Positions 34,692-44,801 of a stretch of 64,000 bases of DNA are shown piece after piece. The stretch's first letter is position 1, and each line of letters starts with the position of its first letter. Source of the stretch: Parashewanella sp965200795 (lineage in GTDB: Bacteria; Pseudomonadota; Gammaproteobacteria; Enterobacterales; Shewanellaceae); the NCBI GenBank assembly GCA_965200795.1, contig CBDAVB010000003.1:1-64000 (forward strand). The letters run 5' to 3'. The position numbers were made by a program, and so were the translations under genes. Below the pieces are notes generated by a model that ran no database searches, was not told the origin of the DNA, and saw only the letters and a list, made by a program, of their open reading frames with translations.

Positions 34692-36089
34692 ATGAAACTG
34701 ACCCGATCACACTTTATGCTCATTGGCCCGGTCGTCTCCTGGGCTTTTTACCGGCTGCTTTCTTTTTCAGGAATGGATTTCGCTCCCGCGGTGACCGCGG
34801 CGATTACTTCGCTGACGGTTATCTGGTGGGTTACGGAAGCTTTACCTATTCCCGCGGCGTCATTGGTTCCGTTCGCGCTGCTTCCTTTATTCGGCATTAT
34901 TGATCATAAGACTGTGGCCGCTTCATTGGGGAGTCACGTTATTTTATTGCTTATGGCGGCGTTTATGCTGTCCAAAGCACTGGAAAAGAGCGGCGCTCAC
35001 CGGCGGCTTGCGGTGTATATGGTGAATTTTATCGGAGTCTCCGGTGCGAAACGCTTAGTCCTGGGCTTTATGTTTGCTACCGCTTTTTTGAGTATGTGGA
35101 TTTCAAATACTGCTTCCGTACTCATCATGTTGCCTATCGCCACGGCGATTCTGAGCCGAATTGATAACCCTGAATTAGCCGTCGCCTTGGTTCTGGGTAT
35201 CGCCTACGGTGCCAGTACAGGAGGAATAGCGACACCTATCGGTACTCCGCCGAATGTTATTTTTATGGGGGTCTATGAGCAATACACAGGTAAAAACTTC
35301 GAGTTTGTAGAATGGATGAAGGTAGGCCTGCCCATCGTAATTATCGCAATTCCGCTGATGGCGCTCTGGCTGACCCGAAATGTCACGCTTAACGAAAAAA
35401 TTTCGTTACCCGTTCAGGGGAAATGGCGCGGTGAGGAGATCAGAACGCTGGTTATTTTCGCGATTACGGTTTTAGCCTGGGTGACTCGCCACGCGCCGTT
35501 TGGTGGTTGGGCTGAATTATTTCAAATAGATTCAGCCGGGGACAGCACCGTTGCCTTGGCGGCTGTTGTACTGATGTTTATTGTACCTGACGGTAAAGGC
35601 GGAAGAATTCTTGACTGGGAGACGGCGCTTGAGATCCCCTGGGGAATGTTGCTGCTTTTCGCCGGTGGTATAGCGTTGGCAAAAGGTATGTCGCAATCCG
35701 GTCTCAGCGAAATGCTGGGCGATTGGTTGTCGACGAAAAATACTATCCCGTTACTCGCGCTGATGGTGCTGATTTGTATTGTTATTGTTTACCTTACTGA
35801 AATTACAAGTAACACTGCTACGGCAACCTTGCTGATGCCTGTTTTGGCTGTCGCGGCAGCCGGTATTGGTGTTAAACCGGAACTATTGATGATTCCGGCT
35901 GCGATGGTGGCAAGTTGCGCTTATATGCTTCCTGTCGCTACGGCGCCTAACGCTATTGTTTACGGAACCGGTAAAATTGAAATTCAGCAGATGATGAAAG
36001 AGGGGGCTTTGCTCAGCCTGATGATGGCAATTCTAATCTCAGTGGTTTGCTATTTCATTCTTCATCAGGACGATAAGTTGTTTCCTTAG
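34692..36089 (+). CDS. SLC13/DASS-family anion permease
   Basis: A 465-residue inner-membrane protein with about eleven spans. The two divalent-anion/Na+ symporter signatures are present: the SNT box in LSMWISNTASVLIMLPIA and the second in LTEITSNTATATLLMPVL. TPIGTPPNVIF is also diagnostic. Substrates of the family are dicarboxylates, citrate or sulfate; which one cannot be told. It lies 54 nt after the TIGR00266 gene and may share its transcript. A MITE-like repeat begins 6 nt after the stop. Confidence 0.9.
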   Translation: MKLTRSHFMLIGPVVSWAFYRLLSFSGMDFAPAVTAAITSLTVIWWVTEALPIPAASLVPFALLPLFGIIDHKTVAASLGSHVILLLMAAFMLSKALEKSGAHRRLAVYMVNFIGVSGAKRLVLGFMFATAFLSMWISNTASVLIMLPIATAILSRIDNPELAVALVLGIAYGASTGGIATPIGTPPNVIFMGVYEQYTGKNFEFVEWMKVGLPIVIIAIPLMALWLTRNVTLNEKISLPVQGKWRGEEIRTLVIFAITVLAWVTRHAPFGGWAELFQIDSAGDSTVALAAVVLMFIVPDGKGGRILDWETALEIPWGMLLLFAGGIALAKGMSQSGLSEMLGDWLSTKNTIPLLALMVLICIVIVYLTEITSNTATATLLMPVLAVAAAGIGVKPELLMIPAAMVASCAYMLPVATAPNAIVYGTGKIEIQQMMKEGALLSLMMAILISVVCYFILHQDDKLFP

Positions 36090-36094
36090 GGATG

Positions 36095-36156
36095 TAAGTA
36101 GCTGACCATAAGTTTTCTAACATTTTTTATGCCCGTCTTTACCGCACTACGGCGAA
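36095..36156. repeat. MITE-like element, left half (copy e)
   Basis: TAAGTAGCTGACCATAAG through GCCCGTCTTTACCGC matches copy a, then the sequence changes to a CATTCC/CCCGCC-type palindrome fragment (about 36165-36235). The rest of 36090-36402 is AT-rich leader for the following gene. Confidence 0.75.
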
Positions 36157-36402
36157 GGCCGGAGTATTCGTTTCGCCCGCCATACACGACGGTCGTTATT
36201 TCATTTCCCGCCTTCGCGGCTATGACAAATGAAGGGCTGATATTTTAAATTGGTCTCTTTTGAACCGCGTTAATTAAATTTAATCTTACCAAAATGAAAA
36301 CAACATCTGAAAATGTTAGTTTATAAAAACAAAATAAATGACCGAATCCATTCTATTTCAGTCGCTTGCCAAAACCTTAGCTTAGTGCCTACGGGGGGGA
36401 AC

Positions 36403-39400
36403 ATGTCTTTACAGAGAGGTTATTACTCCAATAATCCGGGGAATATAAACCCGGAACAACAATATCGGAGGGTTGATACTTTTACAGGGCAGGCGCAAGT
36501 TCGCCTTCCCCCGCAAACGCATCCTTATCAATACCAGCCTAACCTTAATCAAGGATTAAATCGAAATCAGGGCGACTTTCATAACTATAATAATCCGGGG
36601 CAATATCCCGGAAGACAAGAAATACCCGCTCATGAACATCAATGTTATTCTGCCTTGCCTGACCGAGACCCCGCAGGGCAAAACAATAGTCCACGGGCGC
36701 CGGTGCAATATCATCACGCTGCCCGCGGCTGTGACGCAAATAAATATCCAAATGATAATTATCCGGCAGAGTTACCCGAATTCGAACGGCAATTAGCTGA
36801 ATTAGAAAAATGGATCGATTACCGGATTATCAATTCCGCAAAAAAAATGGCGCGATTCAGAGTAACTATTCCTGTAAACCAGACATCGCCAGATCCTATT
36901 CTTTATTATCAATCAGTGTTACGGACTTTTAATTCTATAGTTGAAAAGCTTAAAAATTATGATGATGCGCTGCTAGATTGTTTAGAGGCATTATACGAGG
37001 CAATTGATACCGGGTATTTAGAAAGTTTTGATACTACCGGATATCTAGTCATTGAAATGCAAGATAAAGTTTCCGGGAATTCTCTTTCGCTCAGAGTCCG
37101 GGAATATCTCTCAACGATATTTTATAATAAACTCGCAAACAAGACGCTTTCGCAGCAAACCCTGGCTTTTACTTCATCAAAGTTACCTTTTCAGCCGACC
37201 GTCGGGCAACAAGGGGCGGATTATAATCAAGGTGAAGAATTTGCCTTAGGACAAATAACAGAACGTTTAAATTGGATTTGTAATACAAAATTAAACAGGA
37301 CTGCCTTACAAGAGGGTATCACTGAGTTACTGTTTGATGTTTGTACGAATTTGAAACATGACGTAAGCCTGAACGAAGTAATTCTTATGGCCGAAAAAAT
37401 TCAAAAGTTAAATAACAGCGATGAAGTGATAAATGAGGTGCTCGAGGACTTTTGCGCAAATATGAAATCACATATGGCAATGGCTTTTTTCACAAAAGCT
37501 CAGGCCGGTACTGTTGATCGGTCTACTCCGCGACCTCAAAAGCGACAAGTCGCGCCTATGGCCGCTAAATCGCCTGCTCCGGCCTGTAATCCAAGCGAAC
37601 AAATGCGACTTATCAACTCGCAACTGATCGCAGCGATTCTTGACGACGACATTGAACGCAGCTTTCATTATTTAGCGGCGGTATTAGCTGAAATAAGAGG
37701 TTGTAATGAGTTAAAAAAATTAACCATGTTCACAGAGGAAGTGCTGAATTCATTGCATCAGACTCAGTACGGCGCAAAAGCGAAAACCGCGCTTTTTAAA
37801 GAAATCGCTATTCGGGATGTCCGGCAAACTCACTTGAAAAGCACAATTACTTTAATAAATCAAATTAAGTCAGAGCTTAGGAAACGCATTTTAGTTTTAA
37901 CAAGATGCTATGTTATTAAAGTTCAGAACCGCGGACACGAAGCCGAGGAAAATGCCGCGGTAATTTACTTTGAAAAATGCAGAAAAGAGGCGGTTGACTA
38001 TTGTAATAAACAAAAATATCTTATGGACGTTGTAGTTAAAAATAAATTTAATTTCTTTTTTGATTGGATTGAAAATGGCGTCGGCGGTGCTTATGTAATC
38101 GATCACGAGTCTTCTATACCCGGACCGAAATTGCAGATTATTGACTTAGAAGAGAGGTGGTTAAGTGCGTTGATTTACGAAGCTTTCTATACAGGATTGT
38201 CAATTGTCCCAGGTATGTCTAAGCCGGCGGGAAAGGTGAAACGTCCCGCTTTTCAGTTAACCGCCTTGGAATCTCTCAGAAGAACACGACCGTTCGCCAA
38301 TGCCGAAGAGGTGGAAATTAATGACCTTGAAAGGCAGGTGATCGAAGTGAAAAAGCAGTACCTCACACCGGAAGACGGCCTGCCTGTGAGAGTTTTCTCA
38401 ACATTAAACGGAATTATTGAAGCGTATTTTGATCAGACGAGAAAATTTACCGATGAAAACCGGTCAGAAAAAGTTAACGATGATGATTTAAGTATTTGCC
38501 GGCCCGCGACTTTTATCTGGCAAGGTGCGCCAATCGTTTTATATAGGAATGTTTCTGACGCTAATATAGTATTCATGTTTGACAGAAGCAAAGTACAACC
38601 TTTGTTTATATACAAAGAAAATGCATTTACTGACGCTTTCTGCAACAAGCATAAAGCGGAGGATGTAAATAAAGCCGCGAATGACCGTCAGGCGAGGGGC
38701 AGAATTAAAAGATTAAAGGACATTTCGTCACTTAATTTTAAAATGGAGGAGCTTACAGAGAGGTTTAACCCGAAAGAAAACAAATCGGCTAATAAAACAA
38801 GCGGTCATTATGACGTAAAAAGTTCCAGGTGGATCAAACCGCAGAAAGTCAAATCAAGAAATCCTCAGAGACAACTAAAATTTCCGGGTTGCTTAAATCA
38901 CAATGAAGTCGTTTTAGCGCCTATTCCTCCGCATCATATAACCGGTACGGTACATGTCATTAGCCCGTCCGAGCTTGAACCTGCAGGTAACTTGTCCATA
39001 TTTAAGCACTTATTTAGTTTCTTAGATAAACATAAACAAGCGGAACTTAAATTACAAGGATATATTCCTGACGGAAAAATACTGTATAGCGTATATAGCC
39101 CTTATCATGCCCGATTGATGGAAGTGGGCTATCTTAAAGATATGCTGCTGCCTGAAATAATGCCTGATAATTCAAATGCACTGACCAGAAAGTTAACGGG
39201 AATATGTAACTACTTAAGAGTGAATCGTCACACGCAGGTAGAACACCTGCTTATAAGAACTCCGCTTAAACTCCAGGTTCATTTTTTATTATCATTGGAG
39301 CAAACCTATTTTGATAACACAGAGGAATTCGCTAATTTCCTGTGGGATAAGATTTACTCAAAACCTCTCATATTATCAACACCTTCTGACTTATCTTCTG

Positions 39401-40533
39401 GTATCCAGCAGATTATTGATCATTTTTACTATTTGCCGTGCTCAAAGCAAGAGACTCTGATGTGTTTAAATAAAAACTGCCAGCCTTACGATCTTCCTGA
39501 TAAAAGAAAACCTGAAAGCGGGGCTGTTTGCGCCGTTTTCTGTGAATCATTATGTCAGTTATTAGAAACACAAGGCGTCTTATTCAGCCCGCAAGAGAAG
39601 CAAGTACTTATTTATACCGTGGTTCTTTTACACGCCGCTCGTAGCTTGGCTATGAGTCATGTAGATGCACATACGGCCTGGGAAATCATGCTTAGAGGCC
39701 GTTTCAGCGGAGAAATCATGCACCATTTCGGGTCAATATTCGCTAATTTAGATGCCTGTAAAATCTATCGTGATCAAAGGCTGCAAATGATCTCTGATAT
39801 TATACAAATGAGTATACAGTTACCTTTTATTTGGTGTAAGGGATCAAAAACTACGGAAATTCGCGATGACTTATTAAATGATGAAATAATGAATGCGTTA
39901 CGGTGCCCGAAATATCTGACAGAAAATGAAGTATGTAAATCTTTATTTCATGAAAGCATGCACGGAATGATTGATTTGATGGAAACACTTGGCTTTGAAT
40001 TAGTAAAAGATGTTAGAAGCCGGGGATTTTACAGTAGTCGCTTTAGTAATCTGGTTGCGTTTGATCAAAAATACAGAGTTGATAGAATCGAAAAAATAAG
40101 ACGAGTCGGGGGGCTTTGGGAGAACTGTAAAAATCAGCTTAAGGAAAATGCCGCACGACAATTATGTTATTATTCCGGTATTAAAACGACTACGTTTACT
40201 CAATTAAAAAGCATCAGGTTCGAAGACTCTTATAACACTCTCGATTACCTGTGTATCAGCAGTAAGGATCCCGGGTATCAGGAGTCTTTAAAACCTATGA
40301 TTGATCTGATTCGAGAAACCGGTGTTCCAAAGCCTGTTACCAGTATAACCCATGAGGAAAGTGAATTTATAAACAGCGGAGGCGAACATGCTCACGCTGA
40401 ATATAATAAATATGTTAACCAGTCTATTTTCTTAGCCTCGACCGAATCTTATTCAAAATCACTCAAACGGCAAGCTGAGATTGAAAAAAACAATCGCTTA
40501 AAATATCCGCAAGGAACTACTCCCTCATATTAG
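36403..40533 (+). CDS. Large protein of unknown function (1376 aa), possible metalloprotease motif
   Basis: Start chosen at 36403 because GGGGGG lies 4-9 nt before it; a longer frame from 36313 has no ribosome site. Residues 1-120 are rich in Asn, Gln, Pro and Tyr and look disordered, as in the RING protein at 26004-28877. The remainder is helical and soluble, with no signal peptide or membrane span. At residues 1183-1187 the sequence is HESMH in FHESMHGMIDLMETLGFEL, which fits an HExxH zinc-peptidase motif with a downstream Glu. A chance match is possible. Lower GC than the metabolic genes. Not recognised; a host-directed effector is a guess based on size, composition and the neighbouring RING protein. 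Confidence 0.75.
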   Translation: MSLQRGYYSNNPGNINPEQQYRRVDTFTGQAQVRLPPQTHPYQYQPNLNQGLNRNQGDFHNYNNPGQYPGRQEIPAHEHQCYSALPDRDPAGQNNSPRAPVQYHHAARGCDANKYPNDNYPAELPEFERQLAELEKWIDYRIINSAKKMARFRVTIPVNQTSPDPILYYQSVLRTFNSIVEKLKNYDDALLDCLEALYEAIDTGYLESFDTTGYLVIEMQDKVSGNSLSLRVREYLSTIFYNKLANKTLSQQTLAFTSSKLPFQPTVGQQGADYNQGEEFALGQITERLNWICNTKLNRTALQEGITELLFDVCTNLKHDVSLNEVILMAEKIQKLNNSDEVINEVLEDFCANMKSHMAMAFFTKAQAGTVDRSTPRPQKRQVAPMAAKSPAPACNPSEQMRLINSQLIAAILDDDIERSFHYLAAVLAEIRGCNELKKLTMFTEEVLNSLHQTQYGAKAKTALFKEIAIRDVRQTHLKSTITLINQIKSELRKRILVLTRCYVIKVQNRGHEAEENAAVIYFEKCRKEAVDYCNKQKYLMDVVVKNKFNFFFDWIENGVGGAYVIDHESSIPGPKLQIIDLEERWLSALIYEAFYTGLSIVPGMSKPAGKVKRPAFQLTALESLRRTRPFANAEEVEINDLERQVIEVKKQYLTPEDGLPVRVFSTLNGIIEAYFDQTRKFTDENRSEKVNDDDLSICRPATFIWQGAPIVLYRNVSDANIVFMFDRSKVQPLFIYKENAFTDAFCNKHKAEDVNKAANDRQARGRIKRLKDISSLNFKMEELTERFNPKENKSANKTSGHYDVKSSRWIKPQKVKSRNPQRQLKFPGCLNHNEVVLAPIPPHHITGTVHVISPSELEPAGNLSIFKHLFSFLDKHKQAELKLQGYIPDGKILYSVYSPYHARLMEVGYLKDMLLPEIMPDNSNALTRKLTGICNYLRVNRHTQVEHLLIRTPLKLQVHFLLSLEQTYFDNTEEFANFLWDKIYSKPLILSTPSDLSSGIQQIIDHFYYLPCSKQETLMCLNKNCQPYDLPDKRKPESGAVCAVFCESLCQLLETQGVLFSPQEKQVLIYTVVLLHAARSLAMSHVDAHTAWEIMLRGRFSGEIMHHFGSIFANLDACKIYRDQRLQMISDIIQMSIQLPFIWCKGSKTTEIRDDLLNDEIMNALRCPKYLTENEVCKSLFHESMHGMIDLMETLGFELVKDVRSRGFYSSRFSNLVAFDQKYRVDRIEKIRRVGGLWENCKNQLKENAARQLCYYSGIKTTTFTQLKSIRFEDSYNTLDYLCISSKDPGYQESLKPMIDLIRETGVPKPVTSITHEESEFINSGGEHAHAEYNKYVNQSIFLASTESYSKSLKRQAEIEKNNRLKYPQGTTPSY

Positions 40534-40648
40534 ACTGTTCGGAGTTTACATTGCCCCCGTGATATCCGGCCTGTCATTGATCAGGTGAGCGCACGCTCCG
40601 TCAATAACACCACCGGCTACCGGATAACCCGCTCCGGGGCAGAACCAC

Positions 40649-40790
40649 AAGTACCCGACTATAATTGTTTACTTTTCTGACGCCCGTCTTAAGCACTTTA
40701 CAGCGTTACTTTCGCTTGAAAGACTTGCGGGTATTACCGCGCAAGATCCTTCTTGAGCACTTAACCTGAGCGCCACAGCACAGGCTGCTG
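40649..40790. repeat. MITE-like element, second type (copy g)
   Basis: AAGTACCCGACTATAATTG, then TTTCTGACGCCCGTCTTAAG, the signature of the second subtype also seen at 46289 and 50442. The right end is unclear. The remaining part of the gap 40534-40972 is GC-rich with short hairpins (for example GCTGC TGCGAAA GCAGC near 40782) and no credible gene. Confidence 0.65.
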
Positions 40791-40972
40791 CGAAAGCAGC
40801 GCCGATGCGCAACGGCGCGGAAGATAGAGGCGGATCTCTCGAAGTCGTCTTACAGGAGAAGGCTTCAAATCACCTTAAGCGGCGAAGGTAAAGAGCCTTG
40901 GTCGTGAGCGTTAAGGAAAAGGCTGGATCTGACTCTGTCAGGAGTGTTAAGGAGATGAACGGTTATTGTTCT

Positions 40973-42292
40973 TCATAGTTTCTGACCGTTCATCAGCGTT
41001 TCGATTTCTTCAATCGTTCTAGGCACATGTTTAGATAAATTTTCACAGCCGTCATCAGTCACTAAAATATCATCTTCAATTCGAATGCCTATGCCCCGGT
41101 ATCGCTCCGGTGCTTCAGTACAATCTTCCGGCACATAAATTCCGGGTTCTATTGTGAATACCATATTAGGCTCAAGTTGTCTCCATTTGCCGTCAAAATC
41201 ATGATAAGGGCCGACATCATGCACATCCATCCCAAGCCAATGACCGGTTTTATGGACGGTATATTTTTTATAAGCTTCGGTTTGCATTGCCTCATCAAAT
41301 TCCAGATTTAACAAACTAAGATCAATTAAGCCCTTACATAAAACTTCCATACAGGTTTCGTAGAGGCTGTTCCAGGGTGTGCCGGGTCTGACTTTGGATA
41401 TCGCCGCATCTAAGGCTGAAAGTACGAGTTGATATATATCTGCCTGAGCCTCAGTGAATTTACCGTTAATAGGGTAACTTCTGGTGATGTCGCAAGCATA
41501 CATCTTATATTCTGCTCCGGCATCGATGAGCAGCATCTGTGATTTTTTTAATTGAGCGTTGTTGTCTTCATAATGAAGGCACATGGCGTTATTACCACCG
41601 GCGACAATATTCGGATAGGCTACTTCCGTACAACCAAATTGAGATATAGACTTCATGAACTGAGCGGAAAGCTCAGCCTCATTACTCGCTGAAGAACAAA
41701 GTTTCATTACATCTGTATGCGCCCGGGTTGAGGCCTTAACAGCGTGTCTGATTAATTCTAATTCAGATTCGGATTTTACCACTCGCATAGGATGCAGGTA
41801 TTTCGCTAAAGACGTAAGCGTTCTGTATTGTTTAATGACATCAAAAGCACAAGTTAATCGCTGCTTATTTAATAACGATAATATATCCGCAGAAACACGA
41901 TTTAATTCGTCGCTCAGGAAAATGTGCTCAAAGCCATCAAGTTCAGTTTCTAAGACTTTGTAAAAATCCTCTGTTACAAAAGCTTCATCAGCCTGGTGGA
42001 TATCTTTCGCTCCGGCAATACCTGCTCGTTTACCGAAACTTACTTCTTGGCAGGTATCATTCGGACGGCAGAATAAGATGAAGCGTGACTTACCGTCCGT
42101 ATCTTTTGACAGCAAAGCAAAAGCATCTGGCTCACAAAAGCCAGTCAGGTAGAAAAAGTCATTATCTTGCCTGAAGTGATACTTAATGTTCTTGCTTCTC
42201 ACTTTTTGCTGGTAACCAACAAGAATGATCAGGCTGCTTTCGGGTAACTGAGATAAAAGTGCATTCCTTCTTTTTTGAAATTGGTTATTCAT
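40973..42292 (-). CDS. pepP: Xaa-Pro aminopeptidase (aminopeptidase P II)
   Basis: Removes N-terminal residues preceding proline from peptides. The 439 residues comprise an N-terminal AMP_N domain (residues 1-140) and a C-terminal pita-bread metalloprotease domain. Metal ligands are visible in LLIDAGAEYKMYACDITRSYPING (two Asp), HKTGHWLGMDVHD (His), FTIEPGIYVPE (Glu) and GIRIEDDILVTDDG (Glu). Cytosolic. Divergent from gmhB. Confidence 0.95.
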   Translation of the reverse strand: MNNQFQKRRNALLSQLPESSLIILVGYQQKVRSKNIKYHFRQDNDFFYLTGFCEPDAFALLSKDTDGKSRFILFCRPNDTCQEVSFGKRAGIAGAKDIHQADEAFVTEDFYKVLETELDGFEHIFLSDELNRVSADILSLLNKQRLTCAFDVIKQYRTLTSLAKYLHPMRVVKSESELELIRHAVKASTRAHTDVMKLCSSASNEAELSAQFMKSISQFGCTEVAYPNIVAGGNNAMCLHYEDNNAQLKKSQMLLIDAGAEYKMYACDITRSYPINGKFTEAQADIYQLVLSALDAAISKVRPGTPWNSLYETCMEVLCKGLIDLSLLNLEFDEAMQTEAYKKYTVHKTGHWLGMDVHDVGPYHDFDGKWRQLEPNMVFTIEPGIYVPEDCTEAPERYRGIGIRIEDDILVTDDGCENLSKHVPRTIEEIETLMNGQKL

Positions 42293-42446
42293 TGCTTCTT
42301 ATTCCGTTTAATCATCTGTTCCGGGTACTTATTTGTATACATTATTCTTTTTAGCAAAAAGAAGGAAGCACAAAAAACGATAAGTGCATTTGAATAGAAG
42401 AAATGAAATAATAAAGACGTTTATATTGTCCTTTTCGGAGTTCCAA

Positions 42447-42989
42447 TTGAGTAAAGCTGTATTTCTTGACCGTGACGGTGTGATTAATGTTGATCATGGT
42501 TATGTCCATAAAGTTGATGACTTCGAATATATCGAAGGCGTGTTTCAAGCCTGTCGTGAACTAAAGCGATTGGGCTATAAATTAGTCGTGGTTACTAATC
42601 AGTCCGGCATTGCCCGCGGAATTTATAGCGAAGATGATTTCCATGCACTAACAGAATGGATGGACTGGAACTTTGCCGATAAAGGCGTGGAGCTCGATGG
42701 CATTTATTATTGTCCGCATCATCCGCAAAAAGGAACAGATGAGTACAAGCAGGATTGTGAATGCCGTAAACCGAAATCAGGAATGTTAAAAAGTGCGGCT
42801 CGATTTTTAAAAATTGATTTCTCTGAATCCGTAATGGTCGGAGATAAACATGACGATATGCTGGCCGCTTTGAATGTCGATATTCCTACAAGAGTAATTG
42901 TCAGAACCGGAAAAGGTGAAGTCAGCTCTTCCGCGGCAACAAATGTAATAAATAGTATTGCTGATTTACCAGACCTGTTGAAAAAATGA
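42447..42989 (+). CDS. gmhB: D-glycero-beta-D-manno-heptose 1,7-bisphosphate 7-phosphatase
   Basis: Removes the 7-phosphate in ADP-heptose synthesis for the LPS core. A HAD-family protein of 180 residues with motif I FLDRDGVIN, VVTNQSGIARG, the zinc-binding CPHHP...CECRKP loop and GDKHDDMLAAL. Start taken as the TTG at 42447 because GGAG is 6 nt upstream and the encoded SKAVFLDRDG matches the length of E. coli GmhB. The ATG at 42384 would add 21 unconserved residues and lacks a site. A non-ATG start may limit expression. Confidence 0.92.
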   Translation: MSKAVFLDRDGVINVDHGYVHKVDDFEYIEGVFQACRELKRLGYKLVVVTNQSGIARGIYSEDDFHALTEWMDWNFADKGVELDGIYYCPHHPQKGTDEYKQDCECRKPKSGMLKSAARFLKIDFSESVMVGDKHDDMLAALNVDIPTRVIVRTGKGEVSSSAATNVINSIADLPDLLKK

Positions 42990-43024
42990 TAAAAAATTAG
43001 AGAAAGTTTTAGCGTCTTCAGTCG

Positions 43025-43160
43025 TAAGCAGCTGAAGATAAGTTTCTTCGGAAGTTACGGCTTAACATTGCCGATATCAAGGCATGAATTGCAGCTGGTT
43101 CTCACCTGCGAAATTCGTAACGCGGCTAGCGGCGATTTCAGCCGGTATATGAACGCTCAG
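43025..43160. repeat. Two repeat fragments beside IS5 copy 2
   Basis: TAAGCAGCTGAAGATAAG (43025) is a left end of the MITE-like family. From about 43090 to 43160 follows the GCTAGCGGCGATTTCAGCC unit also seen at 10365. IS5 copy 2 starts 27 nt later. Confidence 0.6.
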
Positions 43161-43186
43161 CATTCACCCGATAGATGAAGTTAAGT

Positions 43187-44705
43187 AGTCGGTACTGAAA
43201 AACATAACTTCAAGATTTAAAATGTACGGCATCTGATTTACGCAAAATTCAGAGCCGTACCCAAAAGCAACATTTCTTATATTTCGCATCAATTTCACTA
43301 CAAAATAGCCAAAACTCACCATCTTTTTCGAGCAAAAAGAAAATGGCTAACCACTTTCTCAGGTTCCAGGCACACGCAGCCATTAGAAGGTTTATTGAGT
43401 CGCCAACACTGCCTTTTAACCAGTTCTTACACAGCCTAAAATCACTCTTCAAATGCCCGATTACAGGCTCAATAGTTGCCCGTTTTTTACAGAGTTCACT
43501 TTTACGTTTTCTCTTAGCTTTCGAGTCCCGTTTTAATGGTCGATTTGGGATAACAACTTCTTGGTCAACATACTGCTTACACCCTTTATAGCCTTTATCT
43601 ACAACGGCTGTAGTGATTTTACTCTTACGGTGTTTATGGGCATGGTCAAGTGCAGGCTTAAGCAATTTTGAGTCGTGTTCATGTTTGTCATGACTGGTTA
43701 CACCAATGATTAATTGACTCTGCTCTGTGAGCACGACAGAAGCCTTTTTACCATACTCGTATGGCTTATGGTCTTTGCCTTTCCCTACGCAGTAAACATC
43801 GGGTTCATGAAGGCTGTAAATCTTGTTCTTGTCTTTACGTTGCTGTGTAATGGCTTTTTCATAATTGGAAAAATTCTCTTTTTGTAAATCAAGGACATCT
43901 TGTGGAAGTTTGCGTTGTAGCTCCCTTAAAAGCTTACCTGCGATAACACGTAACCTTTTTAACGCTCTTCTGGCTTTGCTTCGATTTTTGGCATGTCTAA
44001 AGCTTCGACAGTCAATGCGTAGCTGTTTGACTTCTTTGACATAAGTACGTCTTTGCTTGATCCCAAATACTTTGGCTAGTTTATTGAGTCGGTTAACCAC
44101 CTTGATGGCAAGCTTGCTATCTGTCGGATAAGTAATGGCTTTTTCTTGGACGGTTGTATCAACGTACACGGTGTCATCTTCAGCTTTGTCACCGTGTAAA
44201 GCCACAGATAATGCAAAGATTTTTTCACAGCCTTTTTCACCGATGCGCTTACGAAAAACACTGAGTTCACTGGCATCACAAGGGCGTGCTGTTTGAAACT
44301 CTGTCTCACCACAAAACACTTGAAAATACACGTTCATCAGCCACTCATCGACCAAGGCTTCATCGCTGAGTTTGTAAAGTTGCTTGAGTATTAGCAAACC
44401 GCACATCAACCGAATTGGCTTCGCTTTACGGCCTAATTTTTTGTATAACGGCTTGAACTCTTCTTCCAACGCTCGCCAATCAAAGGCATTAGCTAAAATG
44501 AGTAAAGGGTGAGTTTGCAGAAGTTGGTCTGTGATATTAAACAGACTGTCGTGAGGTAAATTTGACGGGCTTTCTTTGAGCATTTTTAGCACCCAAAACG
44601 ACCAGAAACCATAGGTTAACTATATCATTTCTGGTCGAAATTTAATGCATTAAATAGCTATATTTTATTAGCGATCAGAATGTTAGATGTTTTTCATGGC
44701 CGACT
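43187..44705 (-). mobile_element. IS5-family insertion sequence, copy 2 (1519 bp)
   Basis: Same ends as copy 1, reversed: AGTCGGTACTGAAAAACAT at 43187 and CATGGCCGACT at 44705. It has the same length as copy 1. Only a 3-bp AGT match is visible at the flanks (43184-43186 and 44706-44708), so the target duplication is uncertain. Confidence 0.9.
43249..44583 (-). CDS. IS5-family transposase (IS1478-like), copy 2
   Basis: Full-length 444-residue transposase nearly identical to the one at 6530-7864. It carries YPTDSKL where copy 1 has YQTDSKL, and KHEHDSKLL where copy 1 has KHEQDSKLL. All catalytic blocks (YVDTTVQ, VVDKGYKG, TIEPVIGH) are present. Confidence 0.93.
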   Translation of the reverse strand: MLKESPSNLPHDSLFNITDQLLQTHPLLILANAFDWRALEEEFKPLYKKLGRKAKPIRLMCGLLILKQLYKLSDEALVDEWLMNVYFQVFCGETEFQTARPCDASELSVFRKRIGEKGCEKIFALSVALHGDKAEDDTVYVDTTVQEKAITYPTDSKLAIKVVNRLNKLAKVFGIKQRRTYVKEVKQLRIDCRSFRHAKNRSKARRALKRLRVIAGKLLRELQRKLPQDVLDLQKENFSNYEKAITQQRKDKNKIYSLHEPDVYCVGKGKDHKPYEYGKKASVVLTEQSQLIIGVTSHDKHEHDSKLLKPALDHAHKHRKSKITTAVVDKGYKGCKQYVDQEVVIPNRPLKRDSKAKRKRKSELCKKRATIEPVIGHLKSDFRLCKNWLKGSVGDSINLLMAACAWNLRKWLAIFFLLEKDGEFWLFCSEIDAKYKKCCFWVRL

Positions 44706-44801
44706 AGTTAAAGTTTGCACTTAACTTCAAATGGTTTAACTTGCTTTATGCCCTCAGCTGATTTATTCAGGTTTAAGCATTGGTTTACCTGAAGATTAAA
44801 A

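Noticed and set aside
43184..44708. A 4-bp target duplication for IS5 copy 2
   Set aside because: Copy 1 shows ACTT on both sides, but copy 2 has only a 3-bp AGT match, which could be chance.
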